NCBI GenBank assembly: GCA_002737105.1
Contig: NSHO01000003.1
Location: forward strand, 1-36,343
Direction: 5' to 3'
Source of the DNA: Flavobacteriales bacterium
Lineage (GTDB): Bacteria > Bacteroidota > Bacteroidia > Flavobacteriales > Flavobacteriaceae
DNA: 36,343 nt
The position numbers and the translations under genes were made by a program. Numbering within the stretch: the stretch's first letter is position 1; every line of letters begins with the position of its first letter. The notes under the pieces were generated by a model that saw only the letters and a program-made list of their open reading frames with translations, was not told where the DNA came from and did not search any database. Below are positions 1 to 8,105 of this stretch, piece after piece.

Positions 1-288
1 ATCTTTAAACTTTACAAATGCGGTTTTTTCACTTCCTAAATCTAAAGTCATCCAACATCCTTTGTTTTGGCAAATTTCATTAATTTTTGAGCTTACTTTG
101 ACTGCTAGTGTATCTCCTTTTTTAAAAGTTTTATATTTTTCTAATAAAATCTCTTTAGTAATGGTGTTTTCTTTTGTGATTTTTTCACCAAAGGTTGCAT
201 ATTCAGTTTTAGATGCTATTTTGGATTCCTTTTTATTGCAGGAAATAGCTATTAAAAAAACGGTGAAAATTAGTAGTGATCTCTTCAT
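1..288 (-). CDS. DUF4920-like lipoprotein (3' end outside the window)
   Basis: Reading leftward from the ATG at 288 gives 96 open codons running off the window edge. The N-terminus is a lipoprotein signal: basic start (MKRS), hydrophobic core, lipobox ending AISC with the Cys about residue 17, then a Lys-rich stretch, so the mature protein is probably anchored to a membrane and faces the periplasm. Near the window edge it reads NEICQNKGCWM followed by LDLGSEKTAFVKF, the Cys-containing GCWM signature I associate with DUF4920 proteins of Bacteroidota, which are small OB-like periplasmic proteins of unknown role. A -7-type box (319-326) lies about 30 bp upstream. The family call rests on recognising this motif; the C-terminal half is missing, so length and domain completeness cannot be judged. 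The overlapping plus-strand open frame is a shadow. Confidence 0.75.
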   Translation of the reverse strand, partial: MKRSLLIFTVFLIAISCNKKESKIASKTEYATFGEKITKENTITKEILLEKYKTFKKGDTLAVKVSSKINEICQNKGCWMTLDLGSEKTAFVKFKD

Positions 289-318
289 AGTACTTGATTT
301 GTTAAGTGAAATAAAAAA

Positions 319-326
319 CAAAATTA
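319..326 (-). promoter_or_regulatory. -7 box for the DUF4920 lipoprotein gene
   Basis: On the minus strand this reads TAATTTTG, a match to the Bacteroidota -7 consensus TAnnTTTG, 30 bp before the ATG at 288. No convincing -33 TTTG element was seen. Confidence 0.4.
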
Positions 327-391
327 ATCAATAATACTAAACTTTGTTAATAATTATTCGAAAAATGAATCTTCAGGAATAATTTATTTAA

Positions 392-399
392 TAAATTTG
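392..399 (+). promoter_or_regulatory. -7 box for ilvE
   Basis: TAAATTTG, matching TAnnTTTG, 39 bp before the chosen ilvE ATG at 439. The alternative upstream TTG start at 409 would leave almost no leader, which supports the ATG. Confidence 0.4.
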
Positions 400-438
400 T
401 AAAAATTTTTGGGAAACCAATATATACAAAGAAATATA

Positions 439-1503
439 ATGAGTAGCATTACAAACCATATTAAAATCATTAAAAATGAAACTTCAAAAATTAATGAAGT
501 TGACTTTGAAAACTTAACTTTCGGAAATACATTTACTGATCATATGTTAATTTGTGATTTCAAAAATGGCTTTTGGGAACAACCTATTATTAAGGCTTAC
601 GAACCATTTACTATTGATCCGTCTGCTAAAGTTTTTCATTACGGACAAGCTATTTTTGAAGGCATGAAAGCTTTTAAAGATGCAGATGATGACGTTTGGT
701 TGTTTCGCCCCGACGAAAATCATACGCGTTTTAATAAAAGTGCAGTTCGTATGGCCATGCCTGAAATTCCTGAAGAAATTTTTATCGATGGATTAAAACA
801 ACTATTGGATTTAGATAGAGATTGGGTGAAATACGGAAACGGAAATTCGTTGTATATTCGACCTTTTATGATAGCCATTGGAAGCGGTGTAATTGCACAA
901 CCTTCTTCGCAATATCGTTTTATGATTATTTTATCGCCAGCTAAATCCTATTATTCTGGTGAAGTTAAAGTATTAATCGCAGAACATTATAGTCGTGCTG
1001 CAAATGGTGGAATTGGAGCCGCAAAAGCAGCTGGTAATTACTCAGCACAATTTTATCCCACAAAATTAGCAAACGATTTAGGTTATCAACAAATTATTTG
1101 GACCGATGACGCTACACACTCAAAATTAGAAGAAGCAGGAACTATGAATGTGTTCTTCAGAATTGTAGATACTTTATTAACCGCACCAACTTCTGAAAGA
1201 ATTTTAGATGGTGTAACAAGGAAATCTGTTTTGGATATTGCAAAAAGAGATAATATAACCACAGAGGTTCGTGCAGTTTTAGTGGACGAATTAGTTGCTG
1301 CTGCAAAAAATGGCACCCTAAAAGAAATTTTTGGTGCGGGAACAGCAGCTGTTATTAATCCAATTGTTGGTTTCTCTTATAAAGACGAATATTTTGAATT
1401 ACCTAAATTAGAAAATTCATTTGCATTAAGTTTAAAAGAAAAATTAAATAATATCCAATACAAATTAGCAGAAGACACATTTGGTTGGACGCTTAAAGTA
1501 TAA
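439..1503 (+). CDS. ilvE: Branched-chain amino acid aminotransferase
   Basis: Transfers the amino group between glutamate and the 2-keto acids of leucine, isoleucine and valine; a cytoplasmic fold-type IV PLP enzyme. The 354-residue protein matches the length of type II BCATs. Visible landmarks are FHYGQAIFEGMKAF (about 66-79), the PLP lysine in GGIGAAKAAGNY (Lys196), EEAGTMNVFF (231-240) and GAGTAAVINPI near the C-terminus. I start at ATG 439 (MSSITNHI); the frame is open back to a TTG at 409, but that lies only 9 bp after the -7-like box and the extra residues look non-coding. It stands alone, with no ilv/leu genes beside it, and ends at a strong hairpin shared with the convergent rluD. Confidence 0.95.
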   Translation: MSSITNHIKIIKNETSKINEVDFENLTFGNTFTDHMLICDFKNGFWEQPIIKAYEPFTIDPSAKVFHYGQAIFEGMKAFKDADDDVWLFRPDENHTRFNKSAVRMAMPEIPEEIFIDGLKQLLDLDRDWVKYGNGNSLYIRPFMIAIGSGVIAQPSSQYRFMIILSPAKSYYSGEVKVLIAEHYSRAANGGIGAAKAAGNYSAQFYPTKLANDLGYQQIIWTDDATHSKLEEAGTMNVFFRIVDTLLTAPTSERILDGVTRKSVLDIAKRDNITTEVRAVLVDELVAAAKNGTLKEIFGAGTAAVINPIVGFSYKDEYFELPKLENSFALSLKEKLNNIQYKLAEDTFGWTLKV

Positions 1504-1520
1504 TTTAATAAATAGCCATA

Positions 1521-1554
1521 AAAAAAAGCAATTAGAAATCTAATTGCTTTTTTT
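1521..1554. terminator. Bidirectional terminator between ilvE and rluD
   Basis: A perfect inverted repeat: 15-nt arms (1521-1535 and 1540-1554, core GCAATTAG/CTAATTGC) around the loop AAAT, with A7 before and T7 after. Because the A and T runs are symmetrical it can act as a Rho-independent terminator for both convergent genes. Confidence 0.85.
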
Positions 1555-1578
1555 ATATCTTGAAGTTTTAAAAAGAAA

Positions 1579-2619
1579 TTAATCTTCTTCTATTTGTACC
1601 GCTTTGCTGTACACTCTCCATTTTTCAATGCATGAAGAAATTTCTTCGGGTATTTCACTTGTAAAACGTAAGAATTCACCAGTTGAAGGGTGTTTAAATC
1701 CTAAAGTTCTTGCATGAAGTGCTTGTCTGGGTAAGGTTTTGAAACAATTATCTATAAATTGTTTGTATTTGGTAAACGTGGTGCCTTTTAAAATTTTATC
1801 ACCACCATAACGTTCATCATTAAAAAGCGTATGTCCAATATACTTCATGTGTACACGAATTTGATGCGTTCTTCCTGTTTCTAATTGGCAAGAAACTACT
1901 GTAACATATCCAAATCGTTCCAAAACTTTAAAATGTGTAATGGCAGGTTTTCCTTGCTCGCCTTCAGGATAAACGTGCATTTGCATTCTATTTATTGGAT
2001 GACGGTCTATATTTCCTTCAATTGTTCCTTCATCTTCTTCAATATTTCCCCATACTATAGCATAATATTCACGTTCTGACGTTTTTGCAGCAAATTGTTT
2101 GGTTAAATACAACATGGCTTCTTCTGTTTTTGCTACTACTAAAAGCCCTGAAGTATCTTTATCAATTCGGTGAACCAAGCCAGGTCTTTCACTGCTATTC
2201 ATTGGTAAATTATCAAAATGATATGCCAAAGCATTCACCAAAGTTCCAGAATAATTTCCGTGTCCGGGATGCACAACCATTCCTGCGGGTTTGTTTACAA
2301 CAATAACTTGATCATCTTCATAAACAATATCAATTGGAATATTTTCACCTTTTAATAAATGTTCATAAGGTGGATGTTCCAGCATGACTCTAATTACATC
2401 GTCTGGTTTTACTTTATAATTGGATTTTACAGCAATATCATTTACAAAAATGGTTCCAGCATCAGCTGCTTTTTGAATTTTACTTCTTGTGGTATTTTCA
2501 ATGCTATTTATCAAAAATTTGTCTATACGTAAAGGTTGTTGGCCTTTAGCTATTTCAAAACGATGGTGTTCAAATAAATCTTCATCGGCCGTTTCATTTT
2601 CATCAATAAATTCTTGCAT
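1579..2619 (-). CDS. rluD: RluA-family 23S rRNA pseudouridine synthase (RluD type)
   Basis: Isomerises uridine to pseudouridine in large-subunit rRNA. The 346 residues show an N-terminal S4 RNA-binding domain (about 28-90: PLRIDKFL ... IFVNDIAVKSNYKVKPDD) followed by the RluA catalytic domain. The catalytic Asp153 is in GLVHRIDKDTSGLLVVAKT, and GRTHQIRVH is the second family motif. S4 plus this arrangement is typical of RluD, though RluC shares it. The ATG at 2619 shares its A with the stop of the upstream PASTA gene (TAATG), so the two are translationally coupled. Bacteroidota often carry this pair next to ddl-coaD, which are divergent here. The acidic N-terminal 20 residues look disordered. 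Confidence 0.9.
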   Translation of the reverse strand: MQEFIDENETADEDLFEHHRFEIAKGQQPLRIDKFLINSIENTTRSKIQKAADAGTIFVNDIAVKSNYKVKPDDVIRVMLEHPPYEHLLKGENIPIDIVYEDDQVIVVNKPAGMVVHPGHGNYSGTLVNALAYHFDNLPMNSSERPGLVHRIDKDTSGLLVVAKTEEAMLYLTKQFAAKTSEREYYAIVWGNIEEDEGTIEGNIDRHPINRMQMHVYPEGEQGKPAITHFKVLERFGYVTVVSCQLETGRTHQIRVHMKYIGHTLFNDERYGGDKILKGTTFTKYKQFIDNCFKTLPRQALHARTLGFKHPSTGEFLRFTSEIPEEISSCIEKWRVYSKAVQIEED

Positions 2620-3227
2620 TATTTTGTAGTATCAATTTCTATATTTTGTAAAGAATCCAAGTCTTCATCTGTAAACATGTCTTTTCCATCACCTAAAACA
2701 AAATCAATTTTAGAGTTCTTCATTAGCTTGTCTCCTGCTTTTAGTTGTTTTCCTTTATAAGAAACTTCTAAAACAATATCTTTAGCTAAATCTGGAACGT
2801 ATTTTAGTTCTCCTTCAACCAAACCTAAAGCTCTTAAAGCATTTGTAGCTTGACGAAATGTTTTATTTTTTAAATCTGGAAAAGTAACCATAGCAAAACC
2901 GCCAGCATTTAGTTTTACATATATTTTTCGGCCATCTTTGACTTTAGAACCAGCAATTGGATCTTGTTCTACAATGGTGTAAGGAGGAAATTCTGGTTTA
3001 AATTCTACAGTATCTAATAAAAAAACTTCTAAACCTTTCTCATCTAGTTTTTCTTCGGCAATTTCTAATTTCATTTTAGATAAATTAGGCACCGTAATTT
3101 CTTCGCCGTGATTGGTGCTGAAATCTAAAAACTTCACAAACACTACTAAAAATAGGATAACAATCACTAACGCCAAAAATAAATTTTTGAAAAATGCTGA
3201 ACTCGTTAAAAACTTTCTTAAACTCAT
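2619..3227 (-). CDS. PASTA-domain membrane protein
   Basis: The 202-residue protein has a short basic cytoplasmic N-terminus, one transmembrane helix (about 13-35, NLFLALVIVILFLVVFVKFL) and two PASTA repeats in the periplasm (about 44-113 and 114-184; the second starts FPDLKNKTFRQATNALRALGL), then an acidic tail. PASTA domains in other phyla bind muropeptides or beta-lactams, mostly on Ser/Thr kinases and PBPs; here there is no kinase domain, so a wall-related role is inference from the domain and the divergent ddl. I start at ATG 3227 instead of the TTG 18 nt upstream, because the TTG overlaps a clear -7 box (3243-3250). The stop overlaps the rluD start by one base. Confidence 0.85.
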   Translation of the reverse strand: MSLRKFLTSSAFFKNLFLALVIVILFLVVFVKFLDFSTNHGEEITVPNLSKMKLEIAEEKLDEKGLEVFLLDTVEFKPEFPPYTIVEQDPIAGSKVKDGRKIYVKLNAGGFAMVTFPDLKNKTFRQATNALRALGLVEGELKYVPDLAKDIVLEVSYKGKQLKAGDKLMKNSKIDFVLGDGKDMFTDEDLDSLQNIEIDTTK

Positions 3228-3242
3228 TGAAATATATTTTCG

Positions 3243-3250
3243 CAAATATA
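3243..3250 (-). promoter_or_regulatory. -7 box for the PASTA-rluD operon
   Basis: Minus-strand TATATTTG (TAnnTTTG), 15 nt before the ATG at 3227, giving a leader of only about 10 nt. It decides the start codon of the PASTA gene. Confidence 0.5.
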
Positions 3251-3272
3251 AGAAAAGTAAAACATTTTATGA

Positions 3273-3280
3273 TATTTTTG
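3273..3280 (+). promoter_or_regulatory. -7 box for ddl-coaD
   Basis: TATTTTTG (TAnnTTTG), 26 nt upstream of the ddl ATG and back to back with the divergent box at 3243-3250. Confidence 0.45.
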
Positions 3281-3306
3281 TATAAAACAGAAATAAATAT
3301 TTTTTT

Positions 3307-4293
3307 ATGAACATAGCAGTTGTAATGGGCGGATATTCAGACGAATCTGTAATTTCTTTAAGAAGTGGACAACTTATTTTAACCCATTTAAACAAAGATA
3401 AATATCAAGTTTTTGAAGTTCACATATTAAATGAAGGGTGGTATGTGAAAATAGATGAACAAAAACTTCCAATTAACCGTGCCGATTTTTCATTTGAACA
3501 CAATGGAAATTCTGTAAAATTTGATGTGGCTGTGAATACCGTTCACGGTACTCCAGGAGAAGATGGTCATTTACAATCCTATTGGGAATTGATTGATTTA
3601 CCTTATACGGGTTGTGGTTTTTACCAAAGTGCGCTTACTTTTAGCAAAAGAGATACGCTTTCTGTTTTAGGAAAATTTGATATTCCAAAAGCCAATTCAG
3701 TTTATATTACAAAAGGACAAGAAATAGATGGTGAAAAAATAGCCAAAACTTTAGGTTTTCCATTTTTCGTAAAGCCCAATCAGTCTGGCAGTAGTTTAGG
3801 AATCTCAATGGTAAAAGAATTATCAGAATTTGATAAAGCGTTAGCATTTGCATTTGCGGAAGACAAAGATATTTTAATTGAATCACAATTAAAAGGAGTC
3901 GAAATTTCGGTTGGTGTAATGAAATTAAACGGAAATACAAAAGTATTAGGAATAACAGAAATTGTTTCAGAAAATGATTTTTTCGATTATGAAGCCAAAT
4001 ATTTAGGTAAATCTGAAGAAATTACTCCTGCCCGACTTACTAAAGAAGTTTCGGAATTAGTAGAAAAATCTGCAGCAAAAATATACGAAGCTCTAGGAAT
4101 GCAAGGTTTTTCTCGAATCGATTTTATTGTAATGAACGACATTCCGCATTTCATTGAAATTAATACCAATCCAGGATTGAGTCCACAAAGTATATTTCCA
4201 CAGCAAGCCGCTTATGCTAATTTAAATTTTTCAGATTTATTAGAAAACGAAATTAAATTGGCTTTGGAAAGAAAACCAATTTGGAAGAAATAA
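3307..4293 (+). CDS. ddl: D-alanine--D-alanine ligase
   Basis: ATP-dependent joining of two D-Ala residues, giving the dipeptide that ends the peptidoglycan stem peptide. The 328 residues contain the N-terminal Ddl domain (MNIAVVMGGYSDE; VNTVHGTPGEDGHLQ; LPYTGCG) and the ATP-grasp domain, with the ATP-site lysine region FPFFVKPNQSGSSLGIS and the metal-binding stretch GFSRIDFIVMND ... FIEINTNPGLSPQS. Length is normal for the family (300-370). Starts with ATG, 26 nt after a -7 box. Followed 42 nt later by coaD on the same strand, so probably one transcript. Short Ddl with no odd residues; the call is secure. Confidence 0.95.
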   Translation: MNIAVVMGGYSDESVISLRSGQLILTHLNKDKYQVFEVHILNEGWYVKIDEQKLPINRADFSFEHNGNSVKFDVAVNTVHGTPGEDGHLQSYWELIDLPYTGCGFYQSALTFSKRDTLSVLGKFDIPKANSVYITKGQEIDGEKIAKTLGFPFFVKPNQSGSSLGISMVKELSEFDKALAFAFAEDKDILIESQLKGVEISVGVMKLNGNTKVLGITEIVSENDFFDYEAKYLGKSEEITPARLTKEVSELVEKSAAKIYEALGMQGFSRIDFIVMNDIPHFIEINTNPGLSPQSIFPQQAAYANLNFSDLLENEIKLALERKPIWKK

Positions 4294-4335
4294 ACAAAAT
4301 ATTCGAATTGAATCAAATATTTAAAAATATTTAAT

Positions 4336-4794
4336 ATGAAAAAAGCAATTTTCCCAGGTTCTTTTGACCCAATTACAAATGGACATTATGATATAATAAA
4401 ACGTGGTATTTCTTTATTTGATGAAGTAATTGTTGCCATTGGTATTAATGCTGATAAAAAGTATATGTTTTCTTTAGAAGACAGAAAACGTTTTATCGAA
4501 GACGCTTTTAAAGACGAGCCAAAAGTAAAAGTCATCACTTATTCTGGTTTAACAATCGATTTGTGTAAAGAAGAAAAAGCCCAATTTATATTACGCGGCT
4601 TACGTAATCCTGCCGATTTTGAGTTTGAAAAAGCCATAGCGCATACCAACAGACGTTTATCTAAAATTGAAACTGTATTTTTATTAACAGCCGCAAAAAC
4701 GTCTTATATTTCGTCAAGTATTGTGCGTGATGTAATAAGAAATGGCGGTGATGCTTCTCCTTTTGTACCTGATTCAGTAGTTTGTAAAATATAA
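4336..4794 (+). CDS. coaD: Phosphopantetheine adenylyltransferase
   Basis: Penultimate step of coenzyme A synthesis: 4'-phosphopantetheine plus ATP gives dephospho-CoA. The 152 residues are the normal family length. The nucleotidyltransferase signature is visible as PGSFDPITNGH (7-17, with the T/HxGH-type TNGH), together with RGLRNPADFEFE (substrate loop) and the C-terminal ISSSIVRDV. Starts with ATG 42 nt after ddl and is probably cotranscribed with it. The 3' end is followed by a REPIN-like repeat (4813-4897) and the convergent helicase gene; no classical U-tract terminator is visible. Confidence 0.95.
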   Translation: MKKAIFPGSFDPITNGHYDIIKRGISLFDEVIVAIGINADKKYMFSLEDRKRFIEDAFKDEPKVKVITYSGLTIDLCKEEKAQFILRGLRNPADFEFEKAIAHTNRRLSKIETVFLLTAAKTSYISSSIVRDVIRNGGDASPFVPDSVVCKI

Positions 4795-4812
4795 ATAATA
4801 AAAAAAACTGAT

Positions 4813-4897
4813 TTTGTCATTCCGAATTTATTTCGGAATCTATAAATATTTGTAAATAAAAAATTTAAAGAAACTGAAACGAGTTCAGTTTGATAAC
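4813..4897. repeat. REPIN-like doublet palindrome, copy 1
   Basis: Two small perfect palindromes separated by 31 nt: ATTCCGAA/TTCGGAAT around TTTAT (4819-4839) and AAACTGAA/TTCAGTTT around ACGAG (4871-4891). The first 36 nt (from TGTC at 4815) are identical to the reverse complement of the copy ending at 31097. It fills the gap between convergent coaD and the helicase gene. Confidence 0.75.
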
Positions 4898-4926
4898 AAT
4901 AAAACTTTTAGGACATCCTACTTAAT

Positions 4927-6276
4927 TTATTCTTCTAAAGCGTTTTTAACAACGTCTCGGGCAACTTCAATTTTATATTTCTTCCCTTTCATTTTTTCAT
5001 CCTTAATATTTTGAAGCAATGGCGCTACTTTAGCATATTTTACTGCTGCAAACGATACAAAATCTTTGACTTCAATTAAACCTAAATCGCCTTTTTCTAA
5101 CTTTCCTTTTTGAGAAAAGAAGCCTAAAATATCTACTTTATTTAATTTGTTTTTCTTACCACCACTAATGTAAATGGTCTTAAACTCTGGTGGTTTTGGG
5201 ATGACACTGTAATTTGAAACATCAATTTTCTTCATGTCATAATCAATATAATCCATTTTTTTCTCACTTTCGTGAATGATAATGTATGCTGTTCCAGAAG
5301 CCATCATACGTGCGGTACGACCATTTCTATGGGTAAATTCATCCACTTTTGAAGGCAAATGATAATGAATTACATTTTTCATTTCTGGAATATCCAAACC
5401 ACGTGCGCCTAAATCAGTTGTAATTAAATACGAAATACTGCCATTTCTAAACTGAATTAAAGCACGTTCGCGTTCTTCTTGTTCTAATCCACCGTGATAA
5501 AATACAGAGAAAATACCTTTATCGTTTAAATAATCACTAATTCGTTCTACCGCTTCTCTGTGATTACAAAAGATAATTGCATTCTGAGATTTCAAAGAAC
5601 AAATTAAATGAAATAAAGAGTTAACCTTATCTTTCTCTTTAGAAATCACCAATTTAAAATCTAAATTTGTTTCTGTTTTTTTCTTATCAATATAATTTAA
5701 AACATTCGGATTTTCAATTCGTGTGTATTTTGGAACTTCTACTCCATCTGTTGCAGAAACCAAAACTCGTTTCTCTAAATTCGTTAATTTCCCAATGATG
5801 AAACGCATTTCTTCATGAAATCCCAATTGCAACGATTTATCAAATTCATCTAAAACTAAGGTTTTTATGTATTTTGGATCAAAAGTCTCTCGTTCTAAAT
5901 GGTCAGCTAATCTTCCTGGGGTACCGATTAAAAGGGCTGGCGGGTTACTCAGATTTTTAATTTCCGTTTCAATAGAATGACCACCATAACAAATATTGAC
6001 TTTAAAAGTAGTCGCCATTTTTTTCCAAACTTGTTCAATTTGCAACCCTAATTCACGTGAAGGCACAATAATCATACATTGTACTTTATTGTTATCTTCT
6101 TCTAAAAGTTGAAAAATTGGCAATAAAAAACCCAACGTTTTACCTGAACCCGTTGGTGAAAGCAGCACCACATCGGAATCAATTAAAATTGAAGTTTCTG
6201 CAGCTACCTGCATTTTATTTAAACTTTCGATACCTAAATTCAAAAGTATATTGTTGGAATGTAAATTTTTATTCAT
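4927..6276 (-). CDS. DbpA-like DEAD-box RNA helicase (DEFD variant)
   Basis: ATP-dependent RNA helicase, probably for ribosome assembly. The 449 residues contain motif Q (Gln23), Walker A PTGSGKT (41-47), PSREL, TPGRL, motif II as DEFD (143-146) instead of DEAD, SAT (174-176), and in the second RecA domain YHGG, TTDLGARGLD and HRNGRTARM. From about residue 366 to the end there is a DbpA-type RNA-binding domain (TIYISGGKKNKLNKVDI ... KKYKIEVAR), which in E. coli DbpA targets 23S rRNA hairpin 92. The gene stands alone. The -7 box lies 4 nt before the ATG (6281-6288), so the mRNA may be leaderless. I avoid naming it dbpA outright, as orthology is not shown. Confidence 0.88.
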   Translation of the reverse strand: MNKNLHSNNILLNLGIESLNKMQVAAETSILIDSDVVLLSPTGSGKTLGFLLPIFQLLEEDNNKVQCMIIVPSRELGLQIEQVWKKMATTFKVNICYGGHSIETEIKNLSNPPALLIGTPGRLADHLERETFDPKYIKTLVLDEFDKSLQLGFHEEMRFIIGKLTNLEKRVLVSATDGVEVPKYTRIENPNVLNYIDKKKTETNLDFKLVISKEKDKVNSLFHLICSLKSQNAIIFCNHREAVERISDYLNDKGIFSVFYHGGLEQEERERALIQFRNGSISYLITTDLGARGLDIPEMKNVIHYHLPSKVDEFTHRNGRTARMMASGTAYIIIHESEKKMDYIDYDMKKIDVSNYSVIPKPPEFKTIYISGGKKNKLNKVDILGFFSQKGKLEKGDLGLIEVKDFVSFAAVKYAKVAPLLQNIKDEKMKGKKYKIEVARDVVKNALEE

Positions 6277-6280
6277 GCTA

Positions 6281-6288
6281 CAAAGGTA
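6281..6288 (-). promoter_or_regulatory. -7 box four nt before the helicase start (leaderless candidate)
   Basis: Minus-strand TACCTTTG (TAnnTTTG). Only four bases separate its last G (6281) from the A of the ATG (6276), so a transcript initiated at the usual distance would start at or within a base or two of the start codon. Confidence 0.5.
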
Positions 6289-6358
6289 GTTTTTAATTTG
6301 CCAATGTTCAATTATATATTATGTAAGTATGGGAATTGAAATTGCCATTTATAATTCT

Positions 6359-6366
6359 TACTTTTG
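6359..6366 (+). promoter_or_regulatory. -7 box for the M14 peptidase gene
   Basis: TACTTTTG (TAnnTTTG) 18 nt before the ATG at 6385, with a possible -33 TTG at 6336-6338 (20-nt spacer). The in-frame TTG at 6364 lies inside this box and so is unlikely to be the start. Confidence 0.5.
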
Positions 6367-6384
6367 AAATTCAAAAATTCAATT

Positions 6385-8097
6385 ATGCGATTTATTCTTT
6401 TATTTATATTTACTTCCTTATCAGTAAATGCTCAAAATAACTTGTTAACCCCTTTTGAAAAGGGAAACAAAAACCAATCAACTACCTATGAAGATTGTAT
6501 TTCTTTTTATCAATCGTTAGCTGCTAATTCAGACAAAATTGATATGAAAACTATGGGTTTAACAGATAGTGGAAAACCTTTACATATTATAATTTTTTCA
6601 GAAAATAACGATTTTACTTTTAATCAGAACAAAACCGTTTTATTAATCAATAACGGAATTCATCCCGGAGAACCAGACGGAATTGACGCAACAATGATGT
6701 TAATGCGAGATTTGGCCAATGCAAAAATAAAAGCACCAAAAAACACGATGGTTGTAGCAATTCCAGTTTATAATATTGATGGAATGTTGAATAGAAATTC
6801 GTTTTCACGAGCCAATCAAAACGGACCTGAAGCATACGGATTTAGAGGGAATGGCAGGAATTACGATTTAAATAGAGATTTTATAAAATCGGATACTCGA
6901 AATTCTAGGAGTTTTCAAGCACTTTTTCATACAGTAAATCCGGATGTTTTTTTAGATAATCATGTTTCAAATGGCGCTGATTATCAATATACGTTTACTT
7001 GTATTGCCACACAACATGAACGTTTAGGTGAGAAATTGGGAACCTTTTTCAAAAATGAAATGTATCCAGAAATGATAAAAGACATGCAGAAAAAGAAAAT
7101 TGACGTGATTCCGTACGTGAATATTCACGGTGCAAAACCTGATTTAGGTTACGAACAATTTACAGATACGCCTCGTTATGCTACTGGTTATACTACATTA
7201 TTTAATACGCTCGGATTTGTTCCTGAAACACATATGTTGAAACCTTACAAAGACCGTGTGAAAACGACTTATGAATTTATGGTTACAGCCATTAATTATA
7301 CCGATACGAATTGGGAAAAAATTAAACAACTTAGAAAAGATAACTTGGAAGATTTTAAAGTTGGAAAACAATATCCATTAAGTTGGGCGATCGATTCTAC
7401 AAAGGTGTCTTACATTGATTTTAAAGGCTATGAAGCCGGTTTCAAACCGAGTGAAATCTCTGGCAAAGACAGATTGTTTTATGATAGAAATAAGTCTTTT
7501 ACAAAGAAAATACCTTTTTACGGAAATTATAAACCAACTAAATTCGTAACCATTCCGAAGTTTTATATTGTGCCTCAAAGTCAGTGGCAAATTATAGAAT
7601 TATTGAAATTGAACGCTATTGAAATGACACCTATTACTCAAAATGAAATTTTAGAAGTAGAAATCTATAAAATTGCAACTTATCAAACTTCTAAAAATGC
7701 TTATGAAGGACATTACGGACATTATAATACAACCGTTACAAAAAATATAGAGAAAATGGAATTTAGAGCAGGCGACTATAAAATTTCAAGCAATCAATTA
7801 GCCATAAAATATTTATTAGAAACCTTAGAACCAGAAGCAGTTGATTCGTATTTTAATTGGAATTTCTTCGATACGATTTTACAACAAAAAGAAGGCTATT
7901 CTAGTTATGTTTTTGAAGATTTAGCCAAACAAATTTTAGATGAAAACCCAACTTTAAAACAAGAATTCGAAGCTAAAAAACAAACAGATAAAGCTTTCGC
8001 AGAAAACGGTGGAGATCAATTAAACTGGGTATACAAACATTCGAAATACTTTGAAAAAGAGTTTATGCGATATCCTGTTTATAGGGTTTTGGAATAG
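6385..8097 (+). CDS. Secreted M14-family zinc carboxypeptidase
   Basis: Exported metallopeptidase. From ATG 6385 the 570-residue protein opens with a Sec signal peptide (MRFILLFIFTSLSVNAQ, cleavage probably after the Ala before Gln17). The catalytic domain shows the M14 zinc site HPGE (His93, Glu96) and the third ligand in DNH (His193), plus LNRDF (163-167), equivalent to the Asn-Arg pair that binds the substrate carboxylate in carboxypeptidase A. The remaining 300 residues after the core are typical of the long Bacteroidota M14 proteins and have no domain I recognise. No Por-type sorting domain is apparent, so a periplasmic location is most likely. The stop is 8 bp from the stop of the convergent NUDIX gene and no terminator is visible between them. 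Confidence 0.88.
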   Translation: MRFILLFIFTSLSVNAQNNLLTPFEKGNKNQSTTYEDCISFYQSLAANSDKIDMKTMGLTDSGKPLHIIIFSENNDFTFNQNKTVLLINNGIHPGEPDGIDATMMLMRDLANAKIKAPKNTMVVAIPVYNIDGMLNRNSFSRANQNGPEAYGFRGNGRNYDLNRDFIKSDTRNSRSFQALFHTVNPDVFLDNHVSNGADYQYTFTCIATQHERLGEKLGTFFKNEMYPEMIKDMQKKKIDVIPYVNIHGAKPDLGYEQFTDTPRYATGYTTLFNTLGFVPETHMLKPYKDRVKTTYEFMVTAINYTDTNWEKIKQLRKDNLEDFKVGKQYPLSWAIDSTKVSYIDFKGYEAGFKPSEISGKDRLFYDRNKSFTKKIPFYGNYKPTKFVTIPKFYIVPQSQWQIIELLKLNAIEMTPITQNEILEVEIYKIATYQTSKNAYEGHYGHYNTTVTKNIEKMEFRAGDYKISSNQLAIKYLLETLEPEAVDSYFNWNFFDTILQQKEGYSSYVFEDLAKQILDENPTLKQEFEAKKQTDKAFAENGGDQLNWVYKHSKYFEKEFMRYPVYRVLE

Positions 8098-8105
8098 GAA
8101 ACTAT

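Noticed and set aside
62..334. 90-codon plus-strand frame at the left edge
   Set aside because: It is antisense to the lipoprotein gene that shows a proper signal peptide, a lipobox and the GCWM motif.
4927..6276. Broken helicase because motif II is DEFD
   Set aside because: All other motifs are intact and the Phe variant is, as far as I know, standard in this DbpA-like group of Bacteroidota, so the gene is taken as functional.
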